The notes beneath the pieces were generated by a model that was not told the DNA's origin, searched no databases, and worked only from the letters and a program-made list of their open reading frames with translations. Made by a program: the position numbers and the translations under genes. From Bacteroidales bacterium (GTDB taxonomy: Bacteria > Bacteroidota > Bacteroidia > Bacteroidales > UBA932): a stretch of 64,000 bases of DNA. The stretch covers positions 1 to 64,000 of the forward strand of contig JAFROX010000005.1 in NCBI GenBank assembly GCA_017429475.1, read 5' to 3'. How positions within the stretch are numbered: the first letter of the stretch is position 1; every line of letters begins with the position of its first letter. Below are positions 44,353-53,258 of the stretch, in pieces.

Positions 44353-45414
44353 ATGAACAAGGTTGAAAAAGTAAGCATTGGCAAATGCGCCTTCTCTCTC
44401 GACGAGAAGGCATACGCCGCCGTCAAGGATTATCTGGATTCGCTGAATCTCTATTACTCGAAGATGGAGAGCGGCAAGGAAATCCTCGAAGGCATAGAAG
44501 AGAGAATGGCCGAACTTCTGATGGAAAAGACCGGGAACGGAGTCAACGTGGTTTCCGCCGACATTGCCAACGAAGTGATCGAAATCCTCGGCAAGCCGGA
44601 GGTCATCGAAGAAGACACTGCCGAAAGCACCGGCCCCAAATACAACCCTGAAGGCAAGAAAAGGCTCTACCGCGACCCGAGCAACAAAATCCTCGGTGGA
44701 GTCTGCAGCGGACTTGCGGCATACTTCAACACCGACACCGTTCTAATCAGGGTGCTGTTCATTGTCCTTACCCTGCTTCCCGGTATCTTTACCTGGGGCC
44801 ACGGCTCAAGCATCTTCCCGTTGGTGTATATCATAGCCTGGATTGCAATGCCCAAGGCCGACACCCTGCGCAAGCAGTGCGAGATGAGAGGCCAGAGCCT
44901 CGGCATCGCAGATATCGAAAGCCAGTACAAGGACGGCTCTGCTTTTGTCAAGGACAACAACTCTGATTTCTGGAGAGTCTTCGGACGCATCATCGGTATC
45001 TTTGTCGGCATCATACTGCTGATGATGGGCATCTCCGGCCTGGTAGCCGGCGGATTTGCCGCCTTCGGCACGACTGCCGTCTTCCATCTCGACTCGCAGA
45101 TCTTTATGAACACCCTCCAGGAGATTTTCGAGGCGTTCGGCTCTTCATACTACAGTTTCAACGCAGGAATCACTACAGTGACAAGAATTCTGCTCATAGT
45201 GTTCGGTTCGCTGGTATACTTCCTGCCGTGCATCGGCCTGATTTACGCAGGCATCCACCTGATCTTCAACCTCAGGTCACCTTCCTGGAGACCCGGTCTG
45301 GTTGTCTTCATCCTGTGGCTGCTCTCTATAGTTGCACTGTTTGTAATGCTGATAATCGCCGCTTCATCTGTTGCTGTCTTTAAATCGACGGTTACCGCAT
45401 TCATTCCTTTTTAA
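44353..45414 (+). CDS. PspC-domain membrane protein, long form
   Basis: A 353-residue paralogue of the first gene in the operon. It has the same HAAS-like N-terminus (about 1-80: FSLDEKAYAAVKDYLDSL, GKEILEGIEERMAELLM) and a PspC domain (about 97-172). Then come three further hydrophobic helices (about 205-235, 280-310 and 315-345) with a soluble loop. The duplication with an added membrane module suggests two sensors or a sensor-effector pair. The last 14 bp overlap the convergent nuclease gene. Confidence 0.85.
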   Translation: MNKVEKVSIGKCAFSLDEKAYAAVKDYLDSLNLYYSKMESGKEILEGIEERMAELLMEKTGNGVNVVSADIANEVIEILGKPEVIEEDTAESTGPKYNPEGKKRLYRDPSNKILGGVCSGLAAYFNTDTVLIRVLFIVLTLLPGIFTWGHGSSIFPLVYIIAWIAMPKADTLRKQCEMRGQSLGIADIESQYKDGSAFVKDNNSDFWRVFGRIIGIFVGIILLMMGISGLVAGGFAAFGTTAVFHLDSQIFMNTLQEIFEAFGSSYYSFNAGITTVTRILLIVFGSLVYFLPCIGLIYAGIHLIFNLRSPSWRPGLVVFILWLLSIVALFVMLIIAASSVAVFKSTVTAFIPF

Positions 45415-46363
45415 TTCTGACCAGCACCGGGAGGTGGTCACTCACCCCTCCGTTGTAGCGCGGCCCGACGAAAGTGCGTTTCGGCTTCAAGCCCAGATAA
45501 GCGTTGTCGGGTTCCTGAAGGAAGGCGGCTGCGAATATGCTGAATACCGCACCTTCGCCGGCCAGACGCTGCGACACTATGGCCTGGTCAATCAATTCCC
45601 ACTTGCCTTTGTAGCGGATGGAGCCCATACCCTTCCGCCACAGAGGCAAGGCCATATTATGCAGGCTGCAACTGTCGCAAAGTGCCTTCAGGGACTCTCC
45701 GTCCGGGGTGTCGTTGAAATCTCCGACAAGCAGGATGCGGGCCGAAGGGTCCTGCTTCTGCAACGAATCTATCTTCAGGCGCAGCAGCTCCGACACAGCC
45801 TCGCGCCGCGAATCTGACGAGGCCGCCCCTCCGCGTTTCGAAGGCCAGTGGTTCACGAACAGATGCAGCGCTTCGGCTGCCGTATCCACTGCGGACCTCA
45901 ACCTGCAATAGAGTATGTCCCTCGTTCGGAAGCCGTCCACTCTCAGGAAATCCACCTCAACCGCCTCAAGGCGTGCAGGGTCGTAGAGCATCGCGACGTC
46001 TATGCCCCTTGCATCGGGGCTTTCACGGTGGACTATGCGGTAGCCTGTCTTTGCCAGAGGCGTGTTCTCAGCCAGGTCCCTGACCACCCTAAGGTTCTCC
46101 ACCTCGGCCAGAGCAATCACGGCCGGCATCGAGCCAAGGCTGTCGGCTGTAGCAATAAGCGCCTTCGCTATGAAATTGCGCTTGGCCAGGTATCTCTTCC
46201 TGTTCCAGTGATATTCTCCTGCCGGAGTAAAATCTTCATCGTCCTTTCCCGCTTCGTCGCGTGTGTCGAAATAGTTCTCGACGTTCCAAAAAACAACCTG
46301 TGCGCTGACTTCGGAAGCCGCGCACAGGAGTAATAAAGCTATCGCCACAATCTCCCGCCTCAT
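45401..46363 (-). CDS. Secreted endonuclease/exonuclease/phosphatase-family protein
   Basis: A 320-residue protein with a signal peptide ending in SEVSAQ near residue 21. The EEP fold motifs are in order: FWNVENYFD, LAEVEN (catalytic Glu), ARGIDVAMLY, NHWPS, VGDFNDTP and the terminal SDHLPVLV. It should cleave a phosphodiester or phosphomonoester outside the cytoplasm, perhaps to scavenge phosphate from nucleic acid. It follows the S46 peptidase gene by 21 nt. Confidence 0.88.
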   Translation of the reverse strand: MRREIVAIALLLLCAASEVSAQVVFWNVENYFDTRDEAGKDDEDFTPAGEYHWNRKRYLAKRNFIAKALIATADSLGSMPAVIALAEVENLRVVRDLAENTPLAKTGYRIVHRESPDARGIDVAMLYDPARLEAVEVDFLRVDGFRTRDILYCRLRSAVDTAAEALHLFVNHWPSKRGGAASSDSRREAVSELLRLKIDSLQKQDPSARILLVGDFNDTPDGESLKALCDSCSLHNMALPLWRKGMGSIRYKGKWELIDQAIVSQRLAGEGAVFSIFAAAFLQEPDNAYLGLKPKRTFVGPRYNGGVSDHLPVLVRIKKE

Positions 46364-46384
46364 CCCAGAAAAGAATTCAAATTA

Positions 46385-48541
46385 TCAGTCCAGAGTCATC
46401 TCGTTGAGCAGGTAGCCTGCGCCTCCGAACTTGTCGATGATGAACAGCACATAGCGGATGTCCACGCAGATGCAGCGCTGCAGGTCAGGCTCGAAGATGA
46501 TGTCGCCCGACATCGCCTCCCAGTTGCCGTCGAATGCAAGGCCGGTGAGCTGTCCCTTGCCGTTGAACACGGGGCTGCCGGAGTTTCCGCCGGTGATGTC
46601 GCCGGTCATAATGAAGCAGTTGGGCATAGAGCCGTCAGGGTTTGCATAGCGGCCGAAGTCACCTGCATAGTAGAGGTCTTTCAGCTTCTGGGGAACTACG
46701 AACTCCCAGTTGTCGGGATCTTCCTTCTCCATCACGCCCTTGACGGTAGTGTAGTATTTGTAGACCACGCCGTCCTTAGGCTCGTATGACTTGACCTGGC
46801 CGTAGGTGAGACGCATAGTAGAGTTGGCGTCCGGATAGATCGGCTTGCCGGCATTCATCTCCAGCTGGCCGGCGATGTATTTCTTGCGGGCTTCGCTCAG
46901 TTTCTCGGAGAGGGCACTGTAAGCCATCTGCTCGGCGATGCCGACGTTGCGGTAGTCCTGCACGAATTGGTATGCCGGGTCGTCCACGAAGCTGATGCGG
47001 CCAGATTTGGCTTTGGCTTCAATGACAGAAGCGGCTTTTTCCTTAGATGAGAAAGCTGTCGTCTCAAACAGGTCGTCGACAAAAGCGTCGATGTCGCCGG
47101 TGAACTCGCTGTCAATGACCTCGAAGTACTCGGGCAGAAGCTCTGCGGGAAGTTTTTCCTTGGCAACCTTGAGCATCTCCTTCGTAACCTTGACGTCGGT
47201 GGGCATATTGTAGTCCTTGTAGAACGAATCCATATAGGTGTTGACGCCATCCAGCATTTCCTTGCGGGCTGCCTCGTCGGCAGTGTCGTAGTTGCGCAGA
47301 CGGTTGGCGACGTTGTTTGCAACGGTTCCGAGTTCAACCCTTCCGATAGATTCGGTCAGGTACGTGAGGTTCACGTCGTGCTGGGTCATCTGGTCAACAA
47401 GTGAATAGATCTCGTCGAGCACGCCTGCGTATTTCTTGTTGCGGCCGGGCTTGGCGGCTATCCAGTTGCGGAAGGCGTTGTCGTTCTCATAACGGCGCTC
47501 CTCGACTTTGAGGTTGGCGATCTGCTCGTTCATTCCGATCCAGTTCTTCCAGTAGTTTGAAGAGCTTGAATACTTGCTGGCATACTGCAGCCTGACTGCA
47601 GGGTCTGCAAGCATATCGGCCATAAGCACGTCCTGGCGGTGTCCGCGGCAGTAGATACCAGCTTCGTTGCCGGCCCTTACCATTCCGATCTCGGGACCCG
47701 TGAGGTAGCGGTTGGTGCTGCCAGGATAACCCATAATCATAGAGAAGTCACCTTCCTGGATGCCTTTAAGAGAGATTGTCAGGTGGGTTACGGGATTGTA
47801 GGGAACGTTGTCCGGAGAGTATTCTGCAGGGTTGCCGTCCTTGTCGGAATAGATGCGGAACATAGAGAAGTCGCAGGTATGGCGCGGCCACATCCAGTTG
47901 TCTGTGTCGGCACCGAACTTTCCGATAGAGCTCGGGGGAGCGCCCACAAAGCGGACGTCACGGTATGTCTTGTAAACGATCAGGTAGTAGTAGTTGCCTC
48001 CGTAGAGCGCCGAAACGGTGGCGGTGAGGAACTTGTTGTCACCGGTGGCGGCAGAAATCATCTGCTGTGCGGCAACGCTCATCAGGCTGTCGCGCTGACG
48101 GTCGTCCTTGCCCTTGCGGGCAGCCTTCTCAAGCTGCTTGGTGACGTCTGTCATGCTCTGCATGAAGGTGACTGTCAGGCCGGGGGCGGGCAGCTCCTCG
48201 CTGAAGTTCATTGCCCAGTATCCATCGGTGAGATAGTCGTGCTCGACGGTGCTGAGGCGCTGGATTACACTGTATCCGCAGTGATGGTTGGTGAGCAGCA
48301 GGCCCTGTGAAGACACCACTTCGCCGGTGCATCCGCCTCCGAAATGCACGACGGCATCCTTCAGTGACGAATGGTTGATGCTGTAGATCTGGTCTGCAGT
48401 GAGCTCGCAGCCCATCTGCTGCATTGTCTTGATGTTCATCTTCTCAAGCAGGGGGAGCAGCCACATTCCCTCGTCGGCCAGGGCCGGAACGGAAACGAGC
48501 ATCACTGCCATTGCGATGATGATACTTTTGAGTGTTTTCAT
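46385..48541 (-). CDS. S46 family dipeptidyl-peptidase, Dpp7-like
   Basis: A 718-residue secreted serine peptidase with signal cleavage near ALADEG (residue 21-24). The catalytic His is in LTNHHCGYS (about 84-92) and the Ser in TGGNSGSPVF near residue 650. GLAFDGNWEAMSGD follows; the Gly of FDGN matches Dpp7, which accepts hydrophobic P1 residues, where Dpp11 has Arg for acidic P1. It should trim dipeptides in the periplasm for amino-acid growth. The start at 48541 gives the better signal peptide. The specificity call is inference from recalled homologues. Confidence 0.9.
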   Translation of the reverse strand: MKTLKSIIIAMAVMLVSVPALADEGMWLLPLLEKMNIKTMQQMGCELTADQIYSINHSSLKDAVVHFGGGCTGEVVSSQGLLLTNHHCGYSVIQRLSTVEHDYLTDGYWAMNFSEELPAPGLTVTFMQSMTDVTKQLEKAARKGKDDRQRDSLMSVAAQQMISAATGDNKFLTATVSALYGGNYYYLIVYKTYRDVRFVGAPPSSIGKFGADTDNWMWPRHTCDFSMFRIYSDKDGNPAEYSPDNVPYNPVTHLTISLKGIQEGDFSMIMGYPGSTNRYLTGPEIGMVRAGNEAGIYCRGHRQDVLMADMLADPAVRLQYASKYSSSSNYWKNWIGMNEQIANLKVEERRYENDNAFRNWIAAKPGRNKKYAGVLDEIYSLVDQMTQHDVNLTYLTESIGRVELGTVANNVANRLRNYDTADEAARKEMLDGVNTYMDSFYKDYNMPTDVKVTKEMLKVAKEKLPAELLPEYFEVIDSEFTGDIDAFVDDLFETTAFSSKEKAASVIEAKAKSGRISFVDDPAYQFVQDYRNVGIAEQMAYSALSEKLSEARKKYIAGQLEMNAGKPIYPDANSTMRLTYGQVKSYEPKDGVVYKYYTTVKGVMEKEDPDNWEFVVPQKLKDLYYAGDFGRYANPDGSMPNCFIMTGDITGGNSGSPVFNGKGQLTGLAFDGNWEAMSGDIIFEPDLQRCICVDIRYVLFIIDKFGGAGYLLNEMTLD

Positions 48542-48593
48542 GTTCTTAAGGATAGTTTTCACAAAAGTAACAAAATGCCTTTAAAAATAGGTG

Positions 48594-48625
48594 TTTGGTT
48601 TTGTGTTATTAATTACCTATATTTG
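48594..48625 (+). promoter_or_regulatory. Promoter of the EF-G paralogue
   Basis: TTTG at 48594-48597, a 20-nt spacer and TATATTTG at 48618-48625 match the consensus. The 54-nt leader after it is AT-rich, as in strongly expressed Bacteroidota genes. Confidence 0.8.
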
Positions 48626-48679
48626 TCGGCTCCAGAAAAAGCGGTAAATATTAAATAATCAAATAATTAATACCTGATA

Positions 48680-50794
48680 ATGAAAAATTACACTACTGAC
48701 AAGATTCGCAACGTCGTACTCATAGGTGGCACCCGCAGCGGTAAGACCACCCTCGCAGAGGCGATGCTGTATGAAGGCAAGGTCATCGACCGCCGCGGTA
48801 CTGTCGAAGGCAAGACCACCGTTTCCGACAACACCGAGGTTGAACAGCTCTATCAACGTTCAATCTATTCGACTCCGCTCTACGCAGAGTTCAAGGACCA
48901 CAAGATCAATTTCATCGACACTCCGGGTGCAGATGACTACATCGGTGGTGTGATTTCAGCCCTCAACGTTTGCGACTCAGCCATAATGACCATCAACGCT
49001 GGTCAGGGCGTCGAGGTAGGCACCGAGATTATGGGCCGCTACGCCGAAGAGCACAAGATGCCGATGATCATCGCTGTCAACCAGCTCGACACCGACAAGT
49101 CAAACTGGGACAACACCATCGACAGCCTTCACCAGGCATTCGGCAGCAAGCCGACCATCTTCCAGTTCCCCGTTAACGCAGGCGTCGAGTTCAACAGCTT
49201 CGTTGACGTCCTCAAGATGAAGATGTACAAGTTCAGCGGTGAAGACGGCAAGTGCGAGATCGTAGACGTTCCCGCCGACCTTATGTCAAAGGCAGAAGAT
49301 ATGCGCGCCGAACTTATGGAAATGGCAGCCGAGAGCGACGAGGCCCTGATGGAGAAATTCTTCGACGCAGGCGAGCTCACCGAGGAAGAGATGCACAAAG
49401 GTCTCAACATCGGTTTCGTGAACGGCACCCTCTATCCTGTATTCTGCGTATGCGGCAAGAAGGACATCGGCGTTCAGCGTCTTATGGAATTCCTCACCGA
49501 AGTGGCTCCCGCCCCGAAGGAGGATCCCGCAGGCAAGACCTCTCTGTTCGTCTACAAGACTGCTCTCGAGCAGCACCTCGGCGACGTCGTATACTTCAAG
49601 GTTCTTTCAGGCAAGGTTGGTGAAGGTGAAGACTTCATCAATATGGCCAACGACTCTAAGGAGCGCATCACCACTCTCTACGCCGTAGCCGGCAAGAAGA
49701 AAGAGAGAGTTACCGAGCTTGCAGCAGGCGACCTCGGATGTACCGTGAAGCTCAAAGCCGTCAAGAACAACCAGACCCTCAACGTTCCCGGTTACGACAA
49801 GGTATTCCCGCCCATCGAGTATCCGCAGAGCAAGTATCGTTGCGCCGTCAAGGCCGTCGACGAGAAAGACGAGGAGAAACTCGGCGAAGCACTCAACCGC
49901 GCCGGTGCAGAGGATCCTACAATGCGCATCGAGTATTCTAAGGAACTCCGCCAGACCATCATCAACGGTATGGGTGAGCAGCACATCAACATCCTCAAAT
50001 GGCATATCAACAACGACTATAAGATCGACGTCGAGCTCTTCGCTCCGAAGATCCCTTACCGCGAGACCATCACCAAGGTCGCTACCGCCGAGTACACCCA
50101 CAAGAAACAGTCTGGTGGTGCAGGTCAGTACGGCCGCGTAGTTCTCCTCGTGGAGCCTATCGTAGAAGGTGTAGAGCCTACAGGCCGCTTCAAGATTGAC
50201 GGCAAGGACACTCAGCTCACCATCAAGGGTAAGGAAGAAGCCACTCTCGACTGGGGCGGCAAGTTCGAGTTCGTAAACTGCGTCGTCGGTGGTGCCATCG
50301 ATGCCGGTTTCATGCCCGCCATCAAGAAAGGTATCATGCAGAAGATGGAGGAAGGCCCTCTGACCGGTTCTTATGCACGCGACATCCGCGTATACATCTA
50401 CGACGGTAAGATGCACCCGGTTGACTCTAAGGAAATCGCCTTCATCATCGCAGGCCGCAACGCTTTCAAGGACGCCTTCAAGCAGGCTGGTCCGAAGCTT
50501 CTCGAGCCTATCTACCTCGTTGAGGTTATGGTTCCCGGCGACTGCATGGGTGACGTTATGAGCGACATCCAGAACCGTCGCGGTATCATCGAGGGTATGG
50601 GCAGCGAGAAAGGCTTCCAGATCCTCAAGGCCCGCGTTCCTCTGGCAGAGCTCTACAAGTATTCTACTACCCTCAGCTCACTCACTTCAGGCCGCGCTAC
50701 CTTCACAATGAGCTTCATCGAGTACCAGCAGGTTCCGATGGACGTTCAGGAGAAGCTCCTCAAGGCTTACGAAGAGGAAGAGAAAGACGAGTAG
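48680..50794 (+). CDS. EF-G paralogue with degenerate GTPase site (EF-G2-like)
   Basis: A 704-residue protein with the full EF-G domain order. The P-loop is GGTRSGKTT (residues 16-24) rather than GHIDAGKTT. Switch II reads DTPGADD (80-86), so the catalytic His of DTPGHVD is Ala. The G4 motif is NQLD (134-137). Domain IV is intact (KKQSGGAGQYGRV). This matches the Bacteroides EF-G2 type, reported to support translocation without GTP hydrolysis. Canonical EF-G is not in the window; LepA at 56.4 kb keeps its His. The codon use (many AAG, CTC, GTT) fits high expression. Confidence 0.88.
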   Translation: MKNYTTDKIRNVVLIGGTRSGKTTLAEAMLYEGKVIDRRGTVEGKTTVSDNTEVEQLYQRSIYSTPLYAEFKDHKINFIDTPGADDYIGGVISALNVCDSAIMTINAGQGVEVGTEIMGRYAEEHKMPMIIAVNQLDTDKSNWDNTIDSLHQAFGSKPTIFQFPVNAGVEFNSFVDVLKMKMYKFSGEDGKCEIVDVPADLMSKAEDMRAELMEMAAESDEALMEKFFDAGELTEEEMHKGLNIGFVNGTLYPVFCVCGKKDIGVQRLMEFLTEVAPAPKEDPAGKTSLFVYKTALEQHLGDVVYFKVLSGKVGEGEDFINMANDSKERITTLYAVAGKKKERVTELAAGDLGCTVKLKAVKNNQTLNVPGYDKVFPPIEYPQSKYRCAVKAVDEKDEEKLGEALNRAGAEDPTMRIEYSKELRQTIINGMGEQHINILKWHINNDYKIDVELFAPKIPYRETITKVATAEYTHKKQSGGAGQYGRVVLLVEPIVEGVEPTGRFKIDGKDTQLTIKGKEEATLDWGGKFEFVNCVVGGAIDAGFMPAIKKGIMQKMEEGPLTGSYARDIRVYIYDGKMHPVDSKEIAFIIAGRNAFKDAFKQAGPKLLEPIYLVEVMVPGDCMGDVMSDIQNRRGIIEGMGSEKGFQILKARVPLAELYKYSTTLSSLTSGRATFTMSFIEYQQVPMDVQEKLLKAYEEEEKDE

Positions 50795-50796
50795 CA

Positions 50797-51564
50797 GTGC
50801 GCTTCAAGCAGTTCTCAGTGGACGACGCGCGGTGCGCGATGAAAGTCGGCACCGACGGAATCCTCCTGGGAGCCTGGGTTTCCTGCGAAGGAGCCGGCAA
50901 GCTGCTTGACATAGGCACAGGATCGGGACTGATCGCCCTTATGGCGGCACAGAGATGTGCAGCCGGGGGCGATCGCCGTTTTTATATCACCGCCATCGAC
51001 ATCGACGGGGAAGCTGCGGCGCAGGCTGCGGACAATTTCACAGCATCGCCCTGGGCGGGGCAGATGAAAGCCCTGCCGATGAGTCTTGACGCTTTCTTGG
51101 CGGAAGGACACGACGGCGAGTTCGACGTCATCGTGTCGAATCCTCCTTATTATATAGCGGGGAAAAGCATCATTCCTGCCGGGGAACAACGCACTGCGGC
51201 CCGCAGGGATGCTGACCTTACGCTTGATGACATCCTGCAGGCTGCCTCGCGCCTTTTGTCTCCAAATGGAAGACTGTCGCTTATCCTGCCGTCGGCCCGT
51301 GAGTCTGATTTGCTGGCGTCAATGGAGAAGTACGGATTTTCCGCAACCCGTATTTGCCGCGTAAAAACCACCGAGCGCAAGGATCCCTCCAGAGTTCTCA
51401 TAGAGATTGGCCGTATTTCCTGCAGCCCTCCTTGGGGCTCAGGGGCTGCTGCTAGGGGACTAGAAAAAATAGTCCCTTGCGCAGCACCCCTGTCGCCACT
51501 GGCGGAGGGTCTGACGATAGGCAGCGAGGAATTCAGGAAACTTACCGGGGATTATTACCTCTGA
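50797..51564 (+). CDS. tRNA1(Val) (adenine(37)-N6)-methyltransferase-like
   Basis: A 255-residue class I SAM methyltransferase of the TrmN6/YfiC type. The start is a GTG two bases after the previous stop; MRFKQFSVDDARCAMKVGTDGILLGAW is the conserved N-terminus, so no later ATG fits. SAM motif I is LLDIGTGSGLIALMAAQRC. The N6-adenine signature is VSNPPYY near residue 113. It should modify A37 of a tRNA. It is coupled to the EF-G paralogue and overlaps the convergent glycosyltransferase gene by 23 bp. Confidence 0.85.
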   Translation: MRFKQFSVDDARCAMKVGTDGILLGAWVSCEGAGKLLDIGTGSGLIALMAAQRCAAGGDRRFYITAIDIDGEAAAQAADNFTASPWAGQMKALPMSLDAFLAEGHDGEFDVIVSNPPYYIAGKSIIPAGEQRTAARRDADLTLDDILQAASRLLSPNGRLSLILPSARESDLLASMEKYGFSATRICRVKTTERKDPSRVLIEIGRISCSPPWGSGAAARGLEKIVPCAAPLSPLAEGLTIGSEEFRKLTGDYYL

Positions 51565-52591
51565 CCACTGCCTCGTAATCTGCCAGGATTTCACGCACGC
51601 GGTCAGTCTCCGAGCATCCCAGAGCCTTTAGGCGGTTGAACGCATTGTCGGCGATGGTCTGCATCTGCTCAGGATTGTCCAGCAGCCACTTCGCTTTCTG
51701 AACCAGTTCCTCCCTGTCGCGAAAATATACACAACACTCATCCTCCGGCCAGAAACTGTCCATATCGGCAGTGTATTCACTCAGCATCACCGTCTTAGTC
51801 ACCGGCAGTTCGAAGCTCCGGCGGGTATAGGTGTCATTGTTCTGTTTAGAGAAGAAGACGAGTGCGACTTGTATACGATTCATCAGATCGTTGTACTTGC
51901 TGCCGTTTGCCGGGCCGTGGAAACACTGCTGAAGCTGCGGCCAATATCGAGACTGCTTCCATCCTTTTGGCTCACCGTAAAGGGCAAGAGGCAGCCCCGC
52001 ATCTAGCAGGGTTTTCAACAGTTCGTCACGGCCGTCATCCTCCCAATGACCGACAAAGGCCAGGGGAATGTCCTTTTCGCAAGCTATCGGATAATTTCGT
52101 GTTTCCATATAATACGGCAACAGCAGCTTTGCGTTCTCGATGCCGATCTGCCTATAGTCATCGATGTTCTTGCGACGGTAGACATAGTTCAGCCGGCAAT
52201 ACCTGGCCGCAGCCCGTTCAAATGAAGAATTGGGTTTGTTGCGCCGCTGCTCGAAAGGATCGTCGTTGTCGTACGAAAAGACTGGGGCCTTGCGGCTGAT
52301 TGCCTTCACGGTATGGGGATTAATGAAGTAACAGTGATAGAGGAACACCATATCCGGATGAAATCTGTTGACAGCTTTCCGAAGTTCCAGGCTTGCCGCG
52401 GTGATGGCCGGACCGATGAGCCAGTGGCGTTTCACCTTGCCGACAGCAACCTTGAGAGGATTGTCCTCGTTCATCTCGAAACGGTCGGTATCAAAGCAGT
52501 ACACCTCGTGCCCAAGCCTGCGGAAAGCCTCCGCAAAAGCCTTCGCATACATATCATAAGTCGTGAAACTTCCCGCTACGAGTATTTTCAT
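51542..52591 (-). CDS. Glycosyltransferase, GT4/CgeB-like
   Basis: A 349-residue GT-B fold protein. The N-terminal Rossmann domain (MKILVAGSFTTYDMYAKAFAEAFRRLGHEVYCFD) is followed by a C-terminal half (about 200-340) like the CgeB/glycosyl transferase group-1 domain (GSKYNDLMNRIQVALVFFSKQNNDTYTRRSFELP, LLDNPEQMQTIADNA). It is not in a visible polysaccharide locus, and its composition is a little less GC-rich than the neighbours. The acceptor is unknown. The start at 52591 is preferred over an upstream in-frame ATG. Confidence 0.82.
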   Translation of the reverse strand: MKILVAGSFTTYDMYAKAFAEAFRRLGHEVYCFDTDRFEMNEDNPLKVAVGKVKRHWLIGPAITAASLELRKAVNRFHPDMVFLYHCYFINPHTVKAISRKAPVFSYDNDDPFEQRRNKPNSSFERAAARYCRLNYVYRRKNIDDYRQIGIENAKLLLPYYMETRNYPIACEKDIPLAFVGHWEDDGRDELLKTLLDAGLPLALYGEPKGWKQSRYWPQLQQCFHGPANGSKYNDLMNRIQVALVFFSKQNNDTYTRRSFELPVTKTVMLSEYTADMDSFWPEDECCVYFRDREELVQKAKWLLDNPEQMQTIADNAFNRLKALGCSETDRVREILADYEAVVRGNNPR

Positions 52592-52621
52592 TTTGATGTT
52601 TCTGTCTGTCACTCCCTTAAG

Positions 52622-52638
52622 CAAAGGTACTATTTTTG
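52622..52638. promoter_or_regulatory. Back-to-back -7 boxes of glycosyltransferase and sigma-factor genes
   Basis: TACCTTTG on the minus strand (52629-52622) and TATTTTTG on the plus strand (52631-52638) are one base apart. Two polymerases could not occupy both, so the divergent genes should be expressed in competition unless one box is not used. Confidence 0.55.
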
Positions 52639-52667
52639 CTTAATAATCGCTACCTTAGTTGATTGGT

Positions 52668-53222
52668 ATGACTGACGACAGCAGGATATTGGAATTATAC
52701 CGCAGCGGTGAGCGCAACCAGGCGTTCAACCTGCTGGTGCGCCAGTACGGCGAGCAGCTCTACTGGCACATCCGCAAGCTCGTTGCCAGCCACGACGATG
52801 CGAACGACCTGCTCCAGAACACCTACGTCAAGGCCTGGAATGCGATGGATACCTTCCGCGAGGACTCCAAGCTCTACACCTGGCTCTACCGCATCGCCAC
52901 CAACGAAGTGCTGACTTTCCTCAACCGAAAGAAGATAATTGGCTTCCTTTCGCTCAACGCCAACGAAGCGGCTTTCGAGCGCAAGCTCACCGCCGACGAG
53001 AACTTCAACGGCACCAAGGTGCAGCTCTCGCTCCAGAAAGCGGTGAACAAACTGCCGCCCAAGCAGAAGGTGGTTTTCTCGCTCCGCTACTGGGAGGAAA
53101 TGAAATATGAAGATATGGCCGAAGTGCTCGACACCTCCCCCGGAGCACTCAAGGCATCCTACCATCACGCCTACCAGAAGGTGGTCGATTACCTGAAAAA
53201 AGATTTGGATATAGAAAATTAA
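52668..53222 (+). CDS. RNA polymerase sigma factor, ECF type
   Basis: A 184-residue sigma-70 family protein. Region 2 reads FNLLVRQYGEQLYWHIRKLVASHDDANDLLQNTYVKAWNAMDTFREDSKLYTWLYRIATNEVLTFL in segments across residues about 14-85. Region 4 is at about 118-170 (LPPKQKVVFSLRYWEEMKYEDMAEVLDTSPGALKASYHHAYQKV). It starts a three-gene operon with a one-helix membrane protein and a Spy-like periplasmic protein, the usual layout of an envelope-stress unit. The start is the ATG at 52668. Confidence 0.92.
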   Translation: MTDDSRILELYRSGERNQAFNLLVRQYGEQLYWHIRKLVASHDDANDLLQNTYVKAWNAMDTFREDSKLYTWLYRIATNEVLTFLNRKKIIGFLSLNANEAAFERKLTADENFNGTKVQLSLQKAVNKLPPKQKVVFSLRYWEEMKYEDMAEVLDTSPGALKASYHHAYQKVVDYLKKDLDIEN

Positions 53223-53258
53223 ACCTTCTCTGTTATCGATAGTCTAAAAACACGAGCA

